A DNA stretch of 64,000 nucleotides from Chryseobacterium lathyri (GCF_003290185.1 NZ_QNFY01000006.1:62001-126000); one strand, 5' to 3'; counted from the stretch's first letter, positions 1 to 8,672 are shown. Numbers and translations: made by a program. The notes: generated by a model from the letters alone, not told the origin.

Positions 1-48
1 CGGGCTTTAGTCCGCTTTCAATTTATAAACAGTGAAACGGCTTTAGCC
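1..48. repeat. possible dispersed-repeat remnant at window edge
   Basis: Two related short motifs, CGGGCTTTAGTCCG (1-14) and ACGGCTTTAGCC (37-48), sit close together in non-coding DNA. They look like part of an intergenic repeat cut by the window edge. The rest of 1-130 shows no gene. Confidence 0.25.
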
Positions 49-132
49 AAAACTTAAAGATCAGAATCACTTCTTTTTTGCTTCAATATTTCTGGATGAC
101 GGAGGTCCCGAAGCCATTTATATCCATAAAAA

Positions 133-158
133 AAGACCATTTCCTTAGAAACGGCCTT
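133..158 (-). terminator. terminator of the HU gene
   Basis: Read on the minus strand, an 11-bp stem (two G-U pairs) closes a 4-nt loop and is followed by a run of seven or more T. It lies just downstream of the HU stop codon. Confidence 0.7.
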
Positions 159-178
159 TGAATTTTTAATCTGAATGA

Positions 179-469
179 TTATTTTTTCTTAGCACCAGAA
201 ACTGCATTAGATAAATCAGCTCCTGCTTTGAATTTAGCAACTTTTTTAGCAGCAATTTTGATTGGTTTTTTAGTTGCAGGGTTGATCCCTTGTCTAGCAG
301 CTCTCTCAGCTACTGAGAAAGTACCGAATCCTACTAAAGAAACTTTTCCGTCTTTTTTCTTTAGAGTAGTAGTTACGTTACCAATGAATGATTCTAAAGC
401 AGCTTTAGCTGCAACTTTAGTGATTCCTGCATCTTTTGCGATTGCGTCGATTAATTCAGACTTGTTCAT
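179..469 (-). CDS. hup: HU family DNA-binding protein
   Basis: Small histone-like protein that bends and compacts DNA in the nucleoid. The 96-aa product starts MNKSELIDAIA, has the helical dimerisation part (about 1-45), the signature GFGTFSVAERAAR (about 48-60) and the arm segment GINPATKKPIKI that inserts in the minor groove. The Lys-rich tail ending GAKKK makes it slightly longer than the usual 90 aa. It is monocistronic, with its own promoter (503-532) and terminator (133-158). Family assignment is secure; the symbol is generic, since IHF-like paralogues are common in Bacteroidota. Confidence 0.95.
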   Translation of the reverse strand: MNKSELIDAIAKDAGITKVAAKAALESFIGNVTTTLKKKDGKVSLVGFGTFSVAERAARQGINPATKKPIKIAAKKVAKFKAGADLSNAVSGAKKK

Positions 470-502
470 AATTTTTAATATTAAGTTAGTTCGTAATTAT
501 AG

Positions 503-532
503 CAAATATAATACTATTTTCTAATTGTGCAA
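503..532 (-). promoter_or_regulatory. promoter of HU gene
   Basis: Minus strand: TTG (530-532), 19-base spacer, TATATTTG (503-510). This matches the Bacteroidota -33/-7 promoter (TTG, ~19-20 bases, TAnnTTTG) and gives a leader of about 30 bases. Confidence 0.7.
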
Positions 533-855
533 TTATTTTATTAAAAGTTATAAAATTTTTTTGCTTTTTGATGAAAACAGTTAAAATATGATAATTTCAC
601 TTTCCACGTAAAATCTACGTTACCGCTCACTAAAATCATGCCAAATGCTTATGAGTATTGACTTTAGCAAAAAATTAATATTATTTCCTGTATTTATTAA
701 ATCCTAAATTATGTGTAAAGAATTAATATTTTTACCGATATGTTTGTTGATTTTATAAATAATAGCCTGAAAGCTTGTGTAGTACAAAATTAAATGACTG
801 GGTTTATGGGAGTTTTAAAATGATTTCAAAAGACCGATTTATTAATTTTTATTAA
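533..855. other. AT-rich intergenic region, no gene seen
   Basis: Between the HU promoter and the panD promoter I find no convincing ORF, RNA or repeat. The sequence is very AT-rich with stop codons in all frames. Confidence 0.6.
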
Positions 856-867
856 TAAATTTGCAGA
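856..867 (+). promoter_or_regulatory. -7 box of panD; probably leaderless transcript
   Basis: TAAATTTG at 856-863 is separated by only four bases (CAGA) from the panD ATG at 868. Transcription should therefore start at or within a base or two of the start codon. No TTG is visible at the -33 distance. Confidence 0.6.
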
Positions 868-1218
868 ATGTTAATAGAAGTTTTCAAGTCTAAGATCCAT
901 AGGGTACGGGTTACGGCCTCAGACCTTAATTATATTGGGAGTATAACGATCGACGAAGATCTTATAGAAGCTGCCGGTCTGGTAGTAGGAGAAAGAGTCT
1001 ATATCGTCAATGTGAATAATGGAGAACGTTTTGATACCTACATTATCAAAGGGAAAAGGAAATCCGGAGAAGTATGCTTAAATGGGCCTGCTGCAAGAAA
1101 AGTACAGAGAGATGATATTATTATCATTATTGCTTATGCACAGATGACACCCGAGGAAGCGAAAGTATTTCAGCCAAAAATTGTTTTCCCGGATGAAAAA
1201 ACAAATCTTCTAACCTAG
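868..1218 (+). CDS. panD: aspartate 1-decarboxylase (pro-enzyme)
   Basis: Converts L-aspartate to beta-alanine for pantothenate and CoA synthesis in the cytoplasm. The 116-aa protein has the self-processing site Gly24-Ser25 in YIGSITID, where cleavage creates the pyruvoyl group, and Lys9 near the N-terminus. NGPAARK, in the pocket of the double-psi barrel, is also present. Length matches the family. The next gene begins 3 nt after the stop, so the two are probably co-transcribed; this pairing is familiar in flavobacteria. Confidence 0.97.
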   Translation: MLIEVFKSKIHRVRVTASDLNYIGSITIDEDLIEAAGLVVGERVYIVNVNNGERFDTYIIKGKRKSGEVCLNGPAARKVQRDDIIIIIAYAQMTPEEAKVFQPKIVFPDEKTNLLT

Positions 1219-1221
1219 TCT

Positions 1222-2304
1222 ATGGAGAAAAAATCAAAGAATCCTTTAAAATCAATACTAACAATAGTAATATCGCTTGCTTTTGCAGGCTTTTTTTTAT
1301 GGCTTGCTTTAAAAGGTCTTGATTTTAAGGTTATTAAGGCATCTTTAGCGAAAGCTAACTACCTGTGGGTACTGTTTGCTTCTGTTTTCGGTATACTGGC
1401 TTACTGGTTCAGGGCTGTGCGTTGGAATCTGATGCTGGAACCGATGGGACATAAAATATCTAACTCAAATTCACTTTGGTCCATATCTTTCGGATACCTG
1501 ATGAATCTTACCATCCCGAGAAGTGGTGAAGTAGCAAGGGCTACAGCTTTGTATGGTGTGGAAAAAGTTCCTGTTGACAAATCTTTCGGAACAATTATCC
1601 TGGAAAGAGTAGTGGATCTTATCTGTATGCTGGGATTTCTGGGATTGACGGTAATATTTAAGTTTGATGCAATAATTTCATTTTATAAATTTGTTACAGA
1701 GCAAAAAGCTAAAAAAACTAAATTTGAACCTAATTTTGTTGAAAGATTATTAATGAAAATTGGAGTTAATGATTTTGATTCATTTTATTTTTATTTAAAA
1801 ATTTCAATAGGTGTATTACTAATATTAGGCTTAATAGTTTTTTATAAATACAAGAAAGAAAAAGTAATCAATTTTGGAAAAGGAATTCTTCAAGGCTTAA
1901 CTTCTGTATTTAAATTAAAAGAAAAAGGGAAATTCATCCTTTATACTATAGGAATATGGGTTTGCTACTATTTTGCAGCTTATCTTGTGTGTTTTGCACT
2001 TCCTGAAACCTCTAATTTTACTATTGCCGATGGCTTTTTTATTATCGTTGTTGGTACTTTAGGAATGATCGTTCCTGCAAGCGGAGGGATTGGTGCATTT
2101 AATCTGGCTATGAAGTATGGATTTATGGCTTTATTTATCTCAATGGGGAAAAGCGCGGAATTAGGAGGTGAAATGGGACTGACCTATTCATTTATTTCGC
2201 TTCCGTTGCAGATCACCATTATGTTGGTGATGGGACTTATTTCTATTCCGATGTTAGCTAAAGCAAGAGAAAAAGCAGTTTCTGAAAAAGAATTTGAAAA
2301 TTAA
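1222..2304 (+). CDS. flippase-like integral membrane protein (LPG synthase TM-region family, UPF0104)
   Basis: 360-aa polytopic protein with about eight hydrophobic helices starting at residues 10-28. It belongs to the family of the transmembrane half of lysylphosphatidylglycerol synthase, which occurs alone in many Bacteroidota. Recognisable parts are RAVRWNLMLEPMG (about 60-75), NLTIPRSGEVARA (about 94-106) and VPASGGIGAFNLA (about 285-300). There is no soluble aminoacyl-transferase domain, so lipid translocation is a family-based inference. It lies 3 nt after panD and ends at a clear terminator. Confidence 0.8.
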   Translation: MEKKSKNPLKSILTIVISLAFAGFFLWLALKGLDFKVIKASLAKANYLWVLFASVFGILAYWFRAVRWNLMLEPMGHKISNSNSLWSISFGYLMNLTIPRSGEVARATALYGVEKVPVDKSFGTIILERVVDLICMLGFLGLTVIFKFDAIISFYKFVTEQKAKKTKFEPNFVERLLMKIGVNDFDSFYFYLKISIGVLLILGLIVFYKYKKEKVINFGKGILQGLTSVFKLKEKGKFILYTIGIWVCYYFAAYLVCFALPETSNFTIADGFFIIVVGTLGMIVPASGGIGAFNLAMKYGFMALFISMGKSAELGGEMGLTYSFISLPLQITIMLVMGLISIPMLAKAREKAVSEKEFEN

Positions 2305-2329
2305 GTTCAACAATAACTTTTAATGATAC

Positions 2330-2357
2330 AGTCCAATTTTATAATTGGGCTTTTTTT
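2330..2357 (+). terminator. terminator of the panD operon
   Basis: AGTCCAATT/AATTGGGCT stem (2330-2351, one G-U) with a TTAT loop, followed by seven T. Confidence 0.8.
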
Positions 2358-2413
2358 ATGTTAAAACCCTATTAAAATGAAGCATTACCGCATGTCATTC
2401 ATTTTTTTATCAA

Positions 2414-2421
2414 TAAATTTG
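2414..2421 (+). promoter_or_regulatory. -7 box of the ter operon
   Basis: TAAATTTG matches TAnnTTTG. Expected transcription start is about 2426, giving a ~53-nt leader to the first TerD gene. No TTG is visible at the -33 distance, so an activator could be needed. Confidence 0.5.
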
Positions 2422-2478
2422 GTCATTCCACAAATCACATTTATCTTAAACAAAAAATAATTAATAATCTAAAACACT

Positions 2479-3054
2479 ATGGCAATTAATTTACAGAAAG
2501 GACAGAAGATCGAGATAGGACTGACAAAAATGACGATAGGACTGGGCTGGGATCCGAATGAAGGGACCGGTTTCGACTTCGATCTGGATGCTTCTGCCAT
2601 CATGATTGACTCCGATAGAAAATTAATCAATGAGGAATGTTTTGTTTTTTATAATAACCTTCAGTCTCCCGATGGTGCACTGACGCATACAGGAGATGAT
2701 CCGAGCGGTAAAAACAGTGACGGTGACGATGATGAGGCGATTATTGTAGATCTTGAAAAAGTAGATCCGAAAGCTGAAGAAATTCTTTTCGTGGTCACTA
2801 TTGAAGACTTTGAAAGGAGAAAGCAGAACTTCGGACAGGTAAGAAATTCATACATCAGAATTGTGGATAACAGTACCAATCAGGAGATCGCAAAATATGA
2901 GCTGGATGAAGATTTCTCTATCGAAACCGGAGTAGAATTCGGACGTTTATACAAAAGAAACGGAAGCTGGAAATTCGAAGCCTCAGGAATAGGCTACAGG
3001 GCAGACCTTGCTTTCTTCCTTGAGAAATACTACAAAGGACAGATCATAAAATAA
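2479..3054 (+). CDS. terD: TerD family protein (first copy)
   Basis: Calcium-binding beta-sandwich protein of the tellurite/chemical-stress (Ter) system, cytoplasmic. The 191-aa product has the full TerD signature: IGLGWDPNEG (20-29), DLDASA (35-40), VFYNNLQSPDGALTHTGD (about 56-73), an acidic GDDDEAIIVDLEKV segment with Ca2+ ligands, FGQVRNSYIRIVD and RNGSWKFEASGIGY. First gene of a same-strand run of six. Its first nine codons are nearly identical to the next TerD gene, pointing to tandem duplication followed by divergence. Confidence 0.92.
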   Translation: MAINLQKGQKIEIGLTKMTIGLGWDPNEGTGFDFDLDASAIMIDSDRKLINEECFVFYNNLQSPDGALTHTGDDPSGKNSDGDDDEAIIVDLEKVDPKAEEILFVVTIEDFERRKQNFGQVRNSYIRIVDNSTNQEIAKYELDEDFSIETGVEFGRLYKRNGSWKFEASGIGYRADLAFFLEKYYKGQIIK

Positions 3055-3085
3055 CTATATTTTCAAATACACAAAAACGATAACT

Positions 3086-3757
3086 ATGGCAATTAATTTA
3101 CAGAAAGGTCAGACGATTGATTTAAGAAAAAATGACCGTGGCGAAAGTGTTTACGACCTTTCAAAAGTAACGATCGGTTTAGGATGGGATGTAAGGAAAC
3201 AGGGCGGTTTCTTTGGAAAACTGTTCAGCAAAGAGGCGGAATATGATCTGGATGCCGTTGCTTTTCTTTTAGACGGCAACGGTAAAGTAGCCAATCTTGG
3301 AAAAACGGTGCAGACTAACGAGGGCAGGCAGATCGCATTGTATCAGGGTGATGTGGTTTTCTTTAATTCCATGCAGCATCCAAGCGGTAATATATGGCTT
3401 ACAGGAGACAACAGAACTGGTGCCGGAGATGGTGATGATGAGCAGATCATCGTCAAACTCGACCAATTGGACCAGAGTTATCAGAAAATATTATTCCTGG
3501 TGACCATTTACCAGGGAAAGCAGAATAACCAGCATTTCGGAATGATCGAGAATGCCTTTATCAGAGCCGTAGATGCTAAAGGTAAAGAGATTACAAAATA
3601 CAGCCTTTCAGGGGATGCCAGTATGAATGGTAAATGTGCGATGGTTTTTGCTGAAGCCTACCGTCACAATGGTGACTGGAAGTTCCGTGCTATCGGAGAG
3701 CCACATCAGACCGATAATTTTATTGAGATCCTTAAACAATACGCATATTCCAATTAG
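3086..3757 (+). CDS. TerD family protein (second copy, with insertions)
   Basis: Second TerD domain protein, 223 aa. It opens with the same MAINLQKGQ as its neighbour, then carries extra segments around KNDRGESVYD (15-24) and GGFFGKLFSKEAEY (about 40-53). The core motifs remain: VTIGLGWD, DLDAVAFLL, GDGDDEQIIVKL, FGMIENAFIRAVD, NGDWKFRAIG. The insertion pattern resembles TerZ/TerX-like paralogues that work beside TerD. It starts 31 nt after the first copy and is followed by a strong intergenic hairpin. Confidence 0.9.
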   Translation: MAINLQKGQTIDLRKNDRGESVYDLSKVTIGLGWDVRKQGGFFGKLFSKEAEYDLDAVAFLLDGNGKVANLGKTVQTNEGRQIALYQGDVVFFNSMQHPSGNIWLTGDNRTGAGDGDDEQIIVKLDQLDQSYQKILFLVTIYQGKQNNQHFGMIENAFIRAVDAKGKEITKYSLSGDASMNGKCAMVFAEAYRHNGDWKFRAIGEPHQTDNFIEILKQYAYSN

Positions 3758-3779
3758 TCCCAGGTTTTTATCAAACATA

Positions 3780-3817
3780 AAGCCGGCAGGGAAGTTTTCA
3801 ACTTCCGCTGCCGGCTT
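3780..3817 (+). other. strong intercistronic hairpin without T-run
   Basis: AAGCCGGCAG (3780-3789) pairs with CTGCCGGCTT (3808-3817), and an inner GGAAGT/ACTTCC stem extends it. No T-tract follows, so it is not a classical terminator. It lies between the second TerD and the first TerY-like gene and could stabilise or process the mRNA, giving unequal TerD and TerY-P output (inference). Confidence 0.6.
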
Positions 3818-3835
3818 CAGAATTAACACCATACC

Positions 3836-4474
3836 ATGAGCAGGAGATTATTAGCATACTTTTTACTGGATACTTCAGGTTCTATGAACGGAGAACCCAT
3901 CCAGGCACTGAATAACGGATTTAACGGGCTGATAAGCATGCTCCGGGCAGATCCCCAGGCGATGGACAGCCTTCATCTGAGTGTGATTACTTTCGACCGT
4001 GAGGTTAAAAATATCATTCCGCTGACCGATCTGGCCAGTTTTTATCCTATGGAAATTACCTGTCCGGACAGTGGGCCAACTCATACCGGTGCAGCATTGG
4101 AAATGGTTGCGGAATTGGTGAAAAAAGAACTGATCAAAGGATCTTCGGATGAAAAAGAAGACTGGCGGCCGCTGCTGTTCATATTTACTGACGGAAAGCC
4201 TTCCGATATCCAGAAATACAGACAAATGATCCCTGTGATCAGAGATCTGGAATTTGGCGCTATCGTAGGTTGTGCAGCAGGTCCAAAAGCAGATGAGCAG
4301 TTTCTGAAGGAGCTTACAGATCACGTGGTAAAACTGGATACTACCGATGCGATTACGCTTTCCTCATTTTTCAAATGGGTAAGTTCCTCCATCACGATGG
4401 GAGGAAAATCACAGGGAATGGGAGAAAGTAAGCCGCTGCCTCCGCCGCCATCCGAACTTAATATTATTATCTAA
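3836..4474 (+). CDS. TerY-like VWA domain protein (short form)
   Basis: 212-aa von Willebrand A domain protein of the TerY family. The metal-ion-dependent adhesion site is intact: DTSGSMNGEPI (about 13-23), a Thr in the GPTHTGAAL segment, and FTDGKPSD (about 116-123). It ends in a proline-rich tail (KPLPPPPSEL) rather than the zinc-binding TerY-C domain. Expected to act as a scaffold or binding module with the downstream phosphatase and kinase. It is the first of two consecutive VWA genes. Confidence 0.88.
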   Translation: MSRRLLAYFLLDTSGSMNGEPIQALNNGFNGLISMLRADPQAMDSLHLSVITFDREVKNIIPLTDLASFYPMEITCPDSGPTHTGAALEMVAELVKKELIKGSSDEKEDWRPLLFIFTDGKPSDIQKYRQMIPVIRDLEFGAIVGCAAGPKADEQFLKELTDHVVKLDTTDAITLSSFFKWVSSSITMGGKSQGMGESKPLPPPPSELNIII

Positions 4475-4493
4475 ATCACTTGTCTTTATAATC

Positions 4494-5537
4494 ATGAGAA
4501 GACTGCCCATTTATTTTTTAGTCGATGTCTCCGAATCTATGGTTGGAGAACCTATTGAGCAGGTACAGGAAGGTATTGCCAATATCATCAGAGAATTAAA
4601 GAAAGACCCGTATTCGTTGGAAACGGTCTATATTTCCATTATAGGTTTCGCGGGAGAGGCTGAGGTCATTACGCCGCTTCAGGATATCATCAGCTTTTAT
4701 CCTCCAAAAATCCCGATTGGAAGCGGTACATCGCTGTCTCAGGGGCTTATTAAAGTGATGGACTGCATAGACAGGGATATTGTGAAGACAACTTACGAAA
4801 GAAAAGGCGACTGGAAACCGATTGTTTTTCTTTTTACAGACGGCGTTCCTACCGATGATGCTACAAAAGCTATCGAAAGATGGAACAATAAATACCATGG
4901 AAAACCCAATACGATTGCGGTTTCAATAGGCGAAAATACCAATTATAAGCTGCTTGGGACTTTGTCGGACAATGTTTTACTGTTCAATAATTCTGATGAA
5001 AATTCCTATAAAGAATTTTTCAAATGGGTGACAGATTCCATTAAAACAACCAGCCAGAGTGTTACCGAAGCTAATAAAGAAGGAATTAATCTTTCCAAGA
5101 TCGATTCTATTATTCTCGAAAAAGTAGATCCTGAACTCGAGCAGAAGTTTCCGGATAATAATTTTGTTGTTTTAAACGGGAAATGCTCAGAAACGGAGAA
5201 ACTGTATTTAATGAAGTTTAAAAAAACATTCGCCGAATCAAGCATACCGGGAATGTCTACCAGATATTACAGATTGGATGGAGCCTATAAAATTGACGAA
5301 AAATCCTATTACAGGCTTTCCTCTTCCCAGAAAAATAATCTTAAAATTTCCATAGAAGAACTTCAGGGAGGAACGTCATGTCCTCATTGTGCCAATCCCA
5401 TCGCATTGGCAACCTGCTCATGCGGCGGAATTCATTGCCTGAAAGGAGAAGGCTATAACAAATGCCCATGGTGCGGAACTTCGGATTATTACGGATTTTC
5501 CAGCGAAGGATTTGATATTAACCGAACGCTGGGATAA
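4494..5537 (+). CDS. TerY-like VWA protein with C-terminal zinc-ribbon (TerY-C)
   Basis: 347-aa protein with an N-terminal VWA domain (MIDAS DVSESMVGEPI at about 8-18, FTDGVPTDD at about 108-116), a linker region and a C-terminal Cys-rich module. That module holds CPHC, CSCG, HC and CPWCG between about 298 and 330, as in TerY-C zinc ribbons. With the PP2C and kinase genes that follow it forms the TerY-P (phosphorylation) triad described for Ter systems. It starts 19 nt after the first VWA gene. Confidence 0.9.
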   Translation: MRRLPIYFLVDVSESMVGEPIEQVQEGIANIIRELKKDPYSLETVYISIIGFAGEAEVITPLQDIISFYPPKIPIGSGTSLSQGLIKVMDCIDRDIVKTTYERKGDWKPIVFLFTDGVPTDDATKAIERWNNKYHGKPNTIAVSIGENTNYKLLGTLSDNVLLFNNSDENSYKEFFKWVTDSIKTTSQSVTEANKEGINLSKIDSIILEKVDPELEQKFPDNNFVVLNGKCSETEKLYLMKFKKTFAESSIPGMSTRYYRLDGAYKIDEKSYYRLSSSQKNNLKISIEELQGGTSCPHCANPIALATCSCGGIHCLKGEGYNKCPWCGTSDYYGFSSEGFDINRTLG

Positions 5538-5575
5538 CGAAAGGAAATCCTATTGCCAAAACCCAACATAAAACC

Positions 5576-6805
5576 ATGGAAAAAGCTCTTATTTACAGAG
5601 AAATAGAAGAATTTAAAGAAGTTCATCTGGTGCTTAAAAATGCCAGTTCAAAGCAGTTTTATGAATACCGTTTTGAGATGGATGACTTTCCGAATATAAA
5701 GATTAAAAATATCACCAATCTTCGGGAGACAGGACTTACCTTCGAGAACAACAAAATATCCGGAATTCCGTATGTAAACAGTGTCCATGATCTGGATATT
5801 GAATTCTATCATACCCATGATGAAGACAGTACGGAGATCAAAAAAGTACATCTGTTCGTGAATGCAGATCCGAAAGACCTTTGGAAGAATATTCCATCCG
5901 ACACCAACGATGTTTACCATAAACCTGATGAAACCTCCTACGAAGGGAAATTTCTGAATAAAAAAATCACCGTTGTTTCAAAAAGGGGACGTTCACATGC
6001 CCATGAAGGAAAATTCAGAGATGATGATTTTGCGGTGAACGAGCTTCCCGGAGGTTGGAGCATTGTTTCAGTTGCTGACGGTGCTGGCTCCGCAATTATG
6101 GCAAGAGAAGGTTCAAGATTGGCAGTCGTTTCTGTAAACAGTTTTTTCAATTCAGAAGAAATTTTAAACAGAATCGAACAAAATATTGAAATCGTTTATA
6201 ATAGTTCTGATTCATCAAAAGAAATACAGTCCGAAGCCGGAGAAAATGTTTTAAAGCTCTTGTATAAAGGTGTTCTTCATGTTTATAATATTTTGGATCA
6301 AACGGCAGCAGAGCATTCATTTTCTATAAAAGATTTCCACACAACACTGATTTTTGCGCTGACAAAAAAGTTTGATTTCGGTTATGTCATTCTCACTTTT
6401 GGAGTGGGAGACTGCCCGATCAACCTGATCAGTCCTGATTTTTCTGAAGTAAAGCTTCTGAATCAAATGGATGTTGGAGAATTTGGCGGCGGAACCCGTT
6501 TTATCACGATGAAAGAGATCTTCAGTGATGATATGGTTTCAAGATTTGGAATAACCTGTGTGAATGATTTTTCCTATCTCGTACTGATGACGGATGGTAT
6601 TTACGACCCGAAATTCATGACAGAAAACAAGCTTGAAGATATTGACAGCTGGAAAGCATTCTTTAATGATCTGGCCGGCAACAACGATGACCGGACGAAA
6701 GTAGATTTTATTAACGATACTCATATTGATCAACAGCTTCTTGCCTGGACCGATTTCTGGAGCCGGGGAAATCATGATGACAGAACACTGGCCATAATCT
6801 ATTAA
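5576..6805 (+). CDS. PP2C-family serine/threonine phosphatase of the TerY-P triad
   Basis: 409-aa protein. Residues ~1-130 form an extra N-terminal domain I do not recognise. From ~133 a PP2C fold follows: RDDDFAV (about 148-154), VADGAGSA (166-173), LMTDGIYD (about 340) and the terminal HDDRTLAII metal-site segment. It should remove phosphates placed by the kinase encoded 2 nt downstream; VWA protein, phosphatase and kinase adjacent to each other define the triad. The canonical DGxG is altered to DGAG, which keeps the aspartate and both glycines. Confidence 0.88.
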   Translation: MEKALIYREIEEFKEVHLVLKNASSKQFYEYRFEMDDFPNIKIKNITNLRETGLTFENNKISGIPYVNSVHDLDIEFYHTHDEDSTEIKKVHLFVNADPKDLWKNIPSDTNDVYHKPDETSYEGKFLNKKITVVSKRGRSHAHEGKFRDDDFAVNELPGGWSIVSVADGAGSAIMAREGSRLAVVSVNSFFNSEEILNRIEQNIEIVYNSSDSSKEIQSEAGENVLKLLYKGVLHVYNILDQTAAEHSFSIKDFHTTLIFALTKKFDFGYVILTFGVGDCPINLISPDFSEVKLLNQMDVGEFGGGTRFITMKEIFSDDMVSRFGITCVNDFSYLVLMTDGIYDPKFMTENKLEDIDSWKAFFNDLAGNNDDRTKVDFINDTHIDQQLLAWTDFWSRGNHDDRTLAIIY

Positions 6806-6807
6806 AC

Positions 6808-8322
6808 ATGAAAAAAACCGTTAAAGTTGCTTCTATCCTGGATACAGCAAAATCTTATGAATACGTAGATGAAAGTCCGATTCGGGGCGGAGTGAAAGAT
6901 GTCTATTTTTCGCCGGACAGGGAATATGTGGTGGCATTTTACCGCACTCCTCTGGATGCCGGACAGAAAGAGCGTATCATGAGGATTGTTTCCACTTATC
7001 TCGGAAATATACAGAACGGAAATTCATCGGATTATTTTCTGAACGAAATATTCAGATGGCCGTATGATATTGTAGAAAAAAATAAGCTGACAGGAATTGT
7101 GGTTCCTGTTTACCACAAAAAATTCTTCTTTGCGAAGGGATACATCGGATCAGATAATATCAAGGGTCAGGATAAGGTTGGGAAATGGTTCACTGCTCCC
7201 ATGTTCAGAAACCAGCAATATCCGCTTCGGCTGGATCATTCGGAACTCGGAGATTGGCTGAGCTATTTTCAGATCACCATCAATATCAGCAGAGGCGTGA
7301 AAAAGCTTCACCAGATGGGACTGGCGCATTCCGATCTTTCCTACAACAATATTCTGATAGATCCAGTGACGAAATCTGCCTGTATTATTGATATAGACGG
7401 ATTGGTTGTTCCAAAGCTCTTCCCGCCGGAAGTCATCGGAACGGCTGATTTTATTGCTCCTGAAGTTTTAAAGACCAAACATCTGAGCATGCAGGATCCC
7501 GGAAGGCATCTGCCTAATCAGAAGACTGATCTTCATGCACTGGCGGTGCTGATTTATATGTACCTGTTCAGAAGACATCCTTTGAGAGGAGGGAAAATCT
7601 GGGATCTGGATTCCGAAAAAGATGAGATCATTTCTATGGGTGAAAAAGCTTTATTCATAGAACATTTCCAGGATCCGTCCAATCAGGTAAAAGCTGACCA
7701 CCTCAGAAAATGGGACGCATTCTGGGGCGATCCTCAGAAAATTCCTTTTACGGCTGCGGGTCCTTATCTTTCCGAACTGTTTAAAAAAGCATTTATAGAC
7801 GGGCTTCACGACCCGATCCGACGTCCAACTGCCAATGAATGGGAAACCGCCCTGCTAAAGACTGCCGATCTGATTCAGCCCTGTCACAATCCGGAATGTA
7901 CCGAAAAATGGTACGTCTTCGATAATACCAGTAACCCGAAATGTCCTTTCTGCGGAACACCACACCGGGGAACGCTTCCTGTACTGGATCTGTATTTTAA
8001 ATTTGATGATGAGGTCTGGAAACCTGAAAACCACCGATTGATGGTTTATAACAACCAGTATTTATTCAAATGGCATGTGTCAAGAAAGGTCATCAGAAAT
8101 GAAAATCTTACGATGCAGGATAAAATGCCGGTCGGATATTTCACTTTTCATGAAGGAAGATGGGTGCTGGTGAATCAGAGTCTGACTTCGATGAAGGATG
8201 TTACGGAACAGAAAGAGATTCCACCGGGATCTATGGTAGAGCTTACTGATGGAAAGAAAATACTTTTGTCTGCCGAAGAAGGAGGGAGGCTCATCTTTGT
8301 TACTTTGGCGAATCAATCATAA
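6808..8322 (+). CDS. protein kinase of the TerY-P triad with zinc ribbon and possible FHA-like tail
   Basis: 504-aa protein. Residues ~20-340 are a protein-kinase fold: glycine-rich GGVKDVYF (27-34), catalytic HSDLSYNN (174-181), DIDG (195-198) in place of DFG, and GTADFIAPEVL (211-221) as the APE segment. The strand-3 position that normally has Ala-x-Lys reads VVAFYR (41-46), so the usual ATP-positioning lysine is not evident. A CHNPEC...CPFCG zinc ribbon follows (about 355-385), then ~100 residues that could be FHA-like (inference). Last gene of the operon, 2 nt after the phosphatase. Confidence 0.85.
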   Translation: MKKTVKVASILDTAKSYEYVDESPIRGGVKDVYFSPDREYVVAFYRTPLDAGQKERIMRIVSTYLGNIQNGNSSDYFLNEIFRWPYDIVEKNKLTGIVVPVYHKKFFFAKGYIGSDNIKGQDKVGKWFTAPMFRNQQYPLRLDHSELGDWLSYFQITINISRGVKKLHQMGLAHSDLSYNNILIDPVTKSACIIDIDGLVVPKLFPPEVIGTADFIAPEVLKTKHLSMQDPGRHLPNQKTDLHALAVLIYMYLFRRHPLRGGKIWDLDSEKDEIISMGEKALFIEHFQDPSNQVKADHLRKWDAFWGDPQKIPFTAAGPYLSELFKKAFIDGLHDPIRRPTANEWETALLKTADLIQPCHNPECTEKWYVFDNTSNPKCPFCGTPHRGTLPVLDLYFKFDDEVWKPENHRLMVYNNQYLFKWHVSRKVIRNENLTMQDKMPVGYFTFHEGRWVLVNQSLTSMKDVTEQKEIPPGSMVELTDGKKILLSAEEGGRLIFVTLANQS

Positions 8323-8349
8323 TTTTTTTAGAGTTAATAATCTTTTTTT

Positions 8350-8672
8350 AACCACGGATTACACAGATTTTCACGGATGTTTATGGATATTGTCTGAATA
8401 AAAATCTTCGATTTTTTCTTAAAACTTCTGTGTGCTTCTTATTCACAAGGTATTTAACTTAGAAAAATAACTTAAGTGTTTAAAATCTTTTGTGACTTTT
8501 GTGGTTGATGTTTTTTAACCACGGATTGCACAGATTTTCACGGATGTTTACGCATATTATCCAGTATAAAAATCTTTGATTTTTGAGAACTTATGTGTAC
8601 TTCTTATCCACCAAGTATTTAGCTTAAAAAATAACTTAAGTGTTTAAAAACTTCTGAGGCTATTGTGGTTAA
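8350..8672. repeat. two tandem ~160-bp degenerate repeats ending in inverted AACCAC/GTGGTT
   Basis: Copy 1 (about 8350-8506) and copy 2 (about 8517-8672) share the same order of motifs: AACCACGGATT-CACAGATTTTCACGGATGTTTA, then AAAATCTT-GATTTTT, a TTATTCACAAGG/TTATCCACCAAG segment, ATAACTTAAGTGTTTAAAA, and a GTGGTT end. Each unit begins AACCAC and ends GTGGTT, so its ends are inverted. It fills the gap between the kinase gene and a convergent GNAT gene and overlaps the GNAT stop codon. It looks like an intergenic repeat family rather than a gene. Confidence 0.65.

Noticed and set aside
8350..8672. Possible CRISPR-like repeat array.
   Set aside because: Only two long degenerate copies, no spacers, no cas genes in the window.
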